This document shows, piece after piece, positions 60,882 through 64,000 of a stretch of 64,000 bases of DNA. The notes under the pieces are model-generated. The model worked only from the letters and a program-made list of their open reading frames with translations, was not told the origin of the DNA and did not search any database. Both the position numbers and the translations under genes were made by a program. Location of the stretch: NCBI GenBank assembly GCA_964490725.1, contig CAZBDU010000014.1:1-64000 (forward strand), written 5' to 3'. The DNA comes from CAZBDU01 sp964490725. Lineage in GTDB: Bacteria > Spirochaetota > Spirochaetia > SZUA-6 > DRHE01. The stretch's first letter is position 1. Every line of letters starts with the position of its first letter.

Positions 60882-61709
60882 TCACGGGCAGGCCGCCTTT
60901 CCCCCCTGCCCGCAGGCCGCGGGTTGCTCCACGTCGGCTATCTCCCTCATCGTGGGCCGCTCGCCGCACGCCGGGCAGTCCGGGTCGCGGGGCACCGCCA
61001 CGCAGGTGTAATCCATCGTCAGGGCGTCCACGAACAGCATCCTGTCCACCAGAAGCTCGCCGATGCCCAGCAGGTACTTGAGCGCCTCCGCCGCCTGGAT
61101 CGTACCCAGCATTCCGGCCACGGCGCCCAGCACGCCCGCTTCCGCGCAGCTTGGCACCGATCCGGCCGGGGGCGGGGTCTGGCAGACGCAGCGGTAGCAG
61201 GCGCTGCCGGGCACGTGGGTCATGGTCTGCCCGCAGTAGCGCAGGATGCCGGCCAGGGAGAAGGGCTTTCCCAGGAGCACGCAGGCGTCGCTGATCAGGA
61301 ACTTGGCGGGGAAGTTGTCCGTACCTTCCACCACGAAGTCGTAGTCCCGGAGGATGCCCGCAATGTTGGCCGCGGTGAGCCGGCCGGGATGCGTTCTCAC
61401 CGCCACCTCCGGGTTGAGCTGGCGCAGCTTGGCCCTGGCGGAGTCTACCTTGAAGGCGCCCACGTCCGGGGTGAAGTGCAGGATCTGGCGCTGCAGGTTG
61501 CTCAGGTCCACCGTGTCGCCGTCTGCGATCCCCAGGGTTCCCACCCCTGCGGCGGCCAGGTAGTAGGCGGCAGGCGAGCCCAGCCCGCCGGCGCCTGCCA
61601 CCAGGACCCGGGACTGCTGCAGTCTCCTCTGCCCTTTTCCGCCGACGTCGGGCAGCAGGATGTGCCGGCTGTAGCGGACGATCTGCTCTTCCGTGAAACC
61701 CAAGGCCAC
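60882..61709 (-). CDS. ThiF/MoeB-type E1-like adenylyltransferase, second copy
   Basis: 275 residues. Collinear with the protein at 34671: TEEQIVRYSRHILLP, VLVAGAGGLGSPAAYYLA, NLQRQILHFTPD and zinc Cys pairs CYRC and CPAC. Here there is no ThiS-type carrier, only TusA downstream. GTG 61709 with GGAG before it, and operator 8 ten bases further up, so a bound repressor would sit right over the leader. Probably an inducible duplicate of the biosynthetic E1. Confidence 0.9.
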   Translation of the reverse strand: MALGFTEEQIVRYSRHILLPDVGGKGQRRLQQSRVLVAGAGGLGSPAAYYLAAAGVGTLGIADGDTVDLSNLQRQILHFTPDVGAFKVDSARAKLRQLNPEVAVRTHPGRLTAANIAGILRDYDFVVEGTDNFPAKFLISDACVLLGKPFSLAGILRYCGQTMTHVPGSACYRCVCQTPPPAGSVPSCAEAGVLGAVAGMLGTIQAAEALKYLLGIGELLVDRMLFVDALTMDYTCVAVPRDPDCPACGERPTMREIADVEQPAACGQGGKAACP

Positions 61710-61718
61710 GCTCCAAGT

Positions 61719-61740
61719 CTACCCCAGGGGGGTGGGGTAG
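61719..61740. promoter_or_regulatory. Operator 8, before the second ThiF-like gene
   Basis: CTACCCC-N8-GGGGTAG, a symmetrical copy of the csoR-type palindrome, ten bases upstream of the GTG on the minus strand. No clear -35 was found; the 187 bases beyond it (61741-61927) show nothing else. Confidence 0.75.
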
Positions 61741-61927
61741 CGCAAGCCCGGTATGCCCGACGCCGCGGCCGCAGGGGCGCGGCAGCGCCGGAATCCTCCT
61801 GCCTCGCGGTCTGGGCGGGCCGCACCCCTCCGCGCCGGGCTGTGGGCCGGAGGGACGCCGGCAGGCAGGTCCGCGCTTCCGGCGGGGCTGCGGTCCTCGC
61901 CCTGCGGCGGCCCTCCACAGGGCAGGC

Positions 61928-62323
61928 TCAGAAGCTGTAGGCGTCCACCGGCCGGGCGCCTCCGCCCTGGACCTGGATAAGAACCCCGTGGGGGAGACAG
62001 GCGATCCACTGTCCGGGACGGCTGACCGCGTCGCTGCGCACGCAGATCTGACGGGGACAGGAAGAACGGATCACCCGGGCTTCCCCGTCGGCTATGGCCA
62101 CCACGCAGCTGCCCGGGGGCCCGGCGCCGGCGAAAACCCTGTCCTCCCGCAGCGGGAAGATCCACTCCCCCTGGGCAGAGCGGATGGTCACCTCAGGGTC
62201 GCGCGAGGGCCTGGCGTAGGCTCCGGCGGCCGAGAGGACCACCACCGCTGCGGCCAGCAGGACGGCGGCCAAGTCGAGGGGCCGAAGCCGCGGCCGCCAC
62301 CGTCCGCGCCGGGCAGGAGGCAT
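61928..62323 (-). CDS. NusG domain II-type exported protein
   Basis: 131 residues. Membrane anchor (PLDLAAVLLAAAVVVLSAAGA), then VRSDAV and the pattern RSSCPRQICV...WIACLPHGVLIQV, typical of the NusG-II family of small anchored proteins often found with Rnf or FMN-binding genes. The three Cys may form a disulfide or metal site. ATG 62323 lies one base after the methyltransferase stop; co-transcribed with it. Confidence 0.75.
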   Translation of the reverse strand: MPPARRGRWRPRLRPLDLAAVLLAAAVVVLSAAGAYARPSRDPEVTIRSAQGEWIFPLREDRVFAGAGPPGSCVVAIADGEARVIRSSCPRQICVRSDAVSRPGQWIACLPHGVLIQVQGGGARPVDAYSF

Positions 62324-62324
62324 G

Positions 62325-62966
62325 TCAGCGGCCACCGGCGCCTCGCGGCTGGCTTCCCTGCTTGCGGGCCACAACAAGCCTGACCACGTCCAGAAAGAGG
62401 TGCTCCGCCCGCTCGATCTGGAACCCCGCCGCGGCAATGTTGCTCTGGGTCTCCCGGAGCATGGAGGTGCCCAGGGCGCGCACGCTGTAGACGTCCATCA
62501 GGCGCAGGAAGAGGTTCACCAGGGGGCTCTCGCTTTTCATGTGCTCCAGGAACACGGCCCGGCCCGCCGGTTGGAGGACCCGGTACACCTCCCTGAGGCC
62601 CTGCAGCGGGTCCGGGACGGTGCAGAAGACGAAGGTGCTGATCACGGTTGCGAAGGTGTCGTCCGCGAAGGCCAGCTCCTGCACGTCCATTTCCAGGAGC
62701 TTGACGTTGGCCAGGCCCAGGCGTTCTTTCTTCTCCGCCGCCTTCTCCAGCATGCCGGGACTGAAATCCACGGCCGTCACGTCGGTTCCCGGGGGGTAGT
62801 GAGGCAGGTTCTTCCCCGTGCCCACCCCGACCTCCAGCACCGGGCCGCGCACCAGGGACAGCGCCCGCTGCCGGAGGCGCCGGAAGAGGAGCCCCTCGAC
62901 GATGCCCTCCATCCGGTCGTAATGCCGCGCTGCGCGGTCGTACTTCTCGATCGTGCTCGTTTCCAT
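62325..62966 (-). CDS. SAM-dependent methyltransferase (UbiE/phospholipid type)
   Basis: 213 residues. YDRAARHYDRMEGIVEGLLF is the family start; VLEVGVGTGKNLPHYPPGTDVTAVDFS gives motif I and the acidic loop; ISTFVFCTVPDPLQGLREV motif II. Similar proteins methylate quinones, phospholipids, or metalloids such as arsenite; the three Cys of ArsM are not evident. First gene of the minus-strand pair with the NusG-II protein. Divergent from the permease behind operator 9. Confidence 0.8.
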   Translation of the reverse strand: METSTIEKYDRAARHYDRMEGIVEGLLFRRLRQRALSLVRGPVLEVGVGTGKNLPHYPPGTDVTAVDFSPGMLEKAAEKKERLGLANVKLLEMDVQELAFADDTFATVISTFVFCTVPDPLQGLREVYRVLQPAGRAVFLEHMKSESPLVNLFLRLMDVYSVRALGTSMLRETQSNIAAAGFQIERAEHLFLDVVRLVVARKQGSQPRGAGGR

Positions 62967-63069
62967 GCTCCCGTGCTCCTGGAGGAACCGCGCCGGCAGC
63001 CTGCGGAAGGGCAGGCGGCACGTCCCGGTCGCCTAATAACCTACTGCCCAACAAGCGGGCGCGGCAAGG

Positions 63070-63125
63070 TTGACTGACCGTGCGCGGCGGCAGTATACTC
63101 AAGATACCCCAGGGGGGTGGGGTGT
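63070..63125 (+). promoter_or_regulatory. Promoter and operator 9 for the permease gene
   Basis: TTGACT (63070-63075), 18 bases, TATACT (63094-63099), then ATACCCC...GGGGTGT at 63104-63125, four bases past the -10. One of the best promoter/operator pairs in the window. Confidence 0.85.
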
Positions 63126-63239
63126 TCAAGAGGGCGGTCCCGGATTTTCGGGTCCCCTGGTCTGCGGCCGTCCTCCATGGTGTCGTGGACCCGCTGCCGC
63201 CCGGGCGGGACCGGAGCGGGGGCGGACAGGGAGGCGCAC

Positions 63240-64000
63240 GTGGTGCCGGTGGCCAGGCAGAATCTATGGCATGACAGAGTCAAAGCGCTGATGAGCGTTG
63301 GCGGAGTGGTCCTCAGCGTCTTCCTGATCTTCACGATGTACGGGGTGTACAGAGGGATCAACGGCGTGATGGAGGACATGGTTTTCGGGACCGGAGCGGA
63401 CCTGTGGATCACTCAGGAAGGGACCAGCGGCTCGGTGCACAGCCCCTCGGTGCTTCCCGCCGGCATCGGTGCGCGGCTTGCGGGCATTGCCGGGGTCGCG
63501 GAGCACGCGCCGCTCATTCGCACGGCGGTGAGCTACCGCGACGGCGGCGGGGAGACCGCGCTGCTGTTCCTCAACGGCTATCGGACCACCGGGAGCCTCG
63601 GCGGACCCTGGAGCGTCGTGGCCGGGAAGCGCAGCCCGGGACCGGGGGAGGTTCTGCTGGATCGCTCCTTTGCGGGCAGGCAGGGGCTGCGCATCGGCGG
63701 GCGCATCACCCTGAGGGGGCAGCAGTACCAGATTGCCGGACTGACGGAGCGGACCAACATGATGGTGGGCTTCTTCGTTTTCCTGCGGTATCAGGACGCC
63801 GCTCGCTTTCTGCCTGCAGGGCTGACCAACAGCCACCTGGTGCGGCTCCAGCCGCGAGCCGGCGCCGCGGAGGTGCGCGCCCGGATTCTGCAGCGCCTCG
63901 AGGGGGTCAGCGTTCGCACGAGCCGGCAGATCGCCGCCGCCTACAAGGAGGAGGTGGTCGGCAGCTTTCTCCCGATCCTGCTGGTGCTCAGCCTGGTGGC
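63240..64000 (+). CDS. FtsX/MacB-like ABC transporter permease (partial)
   Basis: 253 residues to the window edge, still open. VARQNLWHDRVKALMSVGGVVLSVFLIFTMYGVYRGI is the N-terminal cytoplasmic start and first helix of MacB/LolC/DevC-type permeases. A large external domain follows (GADLWITQEGT, VVAGKRSPGPGEVLLDRSFA, LRIGGRITLRGQQYQIAGLTER) and a second helix begins at FLPILLVLSLV. Such permeases use an ATP-binding partner and often a membrane fusion protein to expel peptides, lipids or metals by mechanotransmission. GTG 63240 has GGAGG five bases upstream; GTG 63243 is equally possible. Under operator 9, 115 bases downstream of it. Confidence 0.8.
   Translation, partial: MVPVARQNLWHDRVKALMSVGGVVLSVFLIFTMYGVYRGINGVMEDMVFGTGADLWITQEGTSGSVHSPSVLPAGIGARLAGIAGVAEHAPLIRTAVSYRDGGGETALLFLNGYRTTGSLGGPWSVVAGKRSPGPGEVLLDRSFAGRQGLRIGGRITLRGQQYQIAGLTERTNMMVGFFVFLRYQDAARFLPAGLTNSHLVRLQPRAGAAEVRARILQRLEGVSVRTSRQIAAAYKEEVVGSFLPILLVLSLV

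Overview
This is a GC-rich window with tight, overlapping genes, strong GGAGG-type ribosome binding sites and clostridial-order Rnf genes (rnfCDGEAB). An Rrf2/CymR-like regulator, an LtaS-type sulfatase, FtsH and leader-proximal TTGACA/TATAAT promoters point to a high-GC member of the Bacillota or a relative; this is inference from gene content, not from a marker gene. No rRNA, tRNA, CRISPR array, transposase or integrase was recognised.

Layout. 1-4 kb: end of a spermidine-synthase-like membrane protein, a csoR operon behind a promoter with a built-in palindromic operator, and a convergent CPH-type P-type ATPase (CopB class). 4-9.7 kb: a triply frameshifted Old Yellow Enzyme gene, an LtaS-type sulfatase fused to a GDPD-like domain, and a VapBC pair. 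9.7-16 kb: CcdA, TlpA-like thioredoxin, an ATPase with YPC instead of CPC, a ZntR-like MerR regulator, and a frameshifted secreted cupredoxin protein. 16-25.7 kb: a visibly AT-richer catabolic island (three-subunit molybdenum hydroxylase, HMGL/LeuA-family enzyme, Nramp-fold transporter without metal ligands, Fe-S/FMN/FAD ene-reductase, GntR/FCD regulator with a perfect 24-bp operator), flanked by a 20-bp direct repeat lying in two cupredoxin copies, one of them dead. 26-34 kb: Met-rich SHOCT protein, YHS-flavoprotein, RseC, HD-GYP, YHS peptide, FtsH, methyltransferase, and a rhodanese gene with an amber stop. 34-42 kb: a protein-thiocarboxylate cysteine/homocysteine cluster (JAMM, ThiF, MetY, ThiS, CysM, Rrf2), TusA, DsrE and a sulfite reductase-TusA fusion. 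42-45.4 kb: a scar of truncated genes, then a two-gene VWA system of unknown function. 45.5-57.5 kb: cupredoxin-HMA-YHS CopA, a CCAHH membrane protein, Rnf, cytochrome b and a second RseC. 57.5-64 kb: metallo-beta-lactamase fold protein, PtsP, a second TusA/ThiF pair, NusG-II protein, methyltransferase and a partial FtsX-like permease.

The unifying signal is a 22-bp palindrome of the form ATACCCC-N8-GGGGTAT found at nine places, nearly always at or just after a good promoter. It resembles known CsoR-family operators, and one csoR gene is present behind one copy. The controlled genes mix copper export, Cys-rich/YHS proteins, electron transfer, sulfur-carrier activation and the unknown VWA pair. 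I infer a dispersed copper/reactive-sulfur regulon. A second theme is decay: at least seven genes are frameshifted, stopped or reduced to N-terminal stubs.
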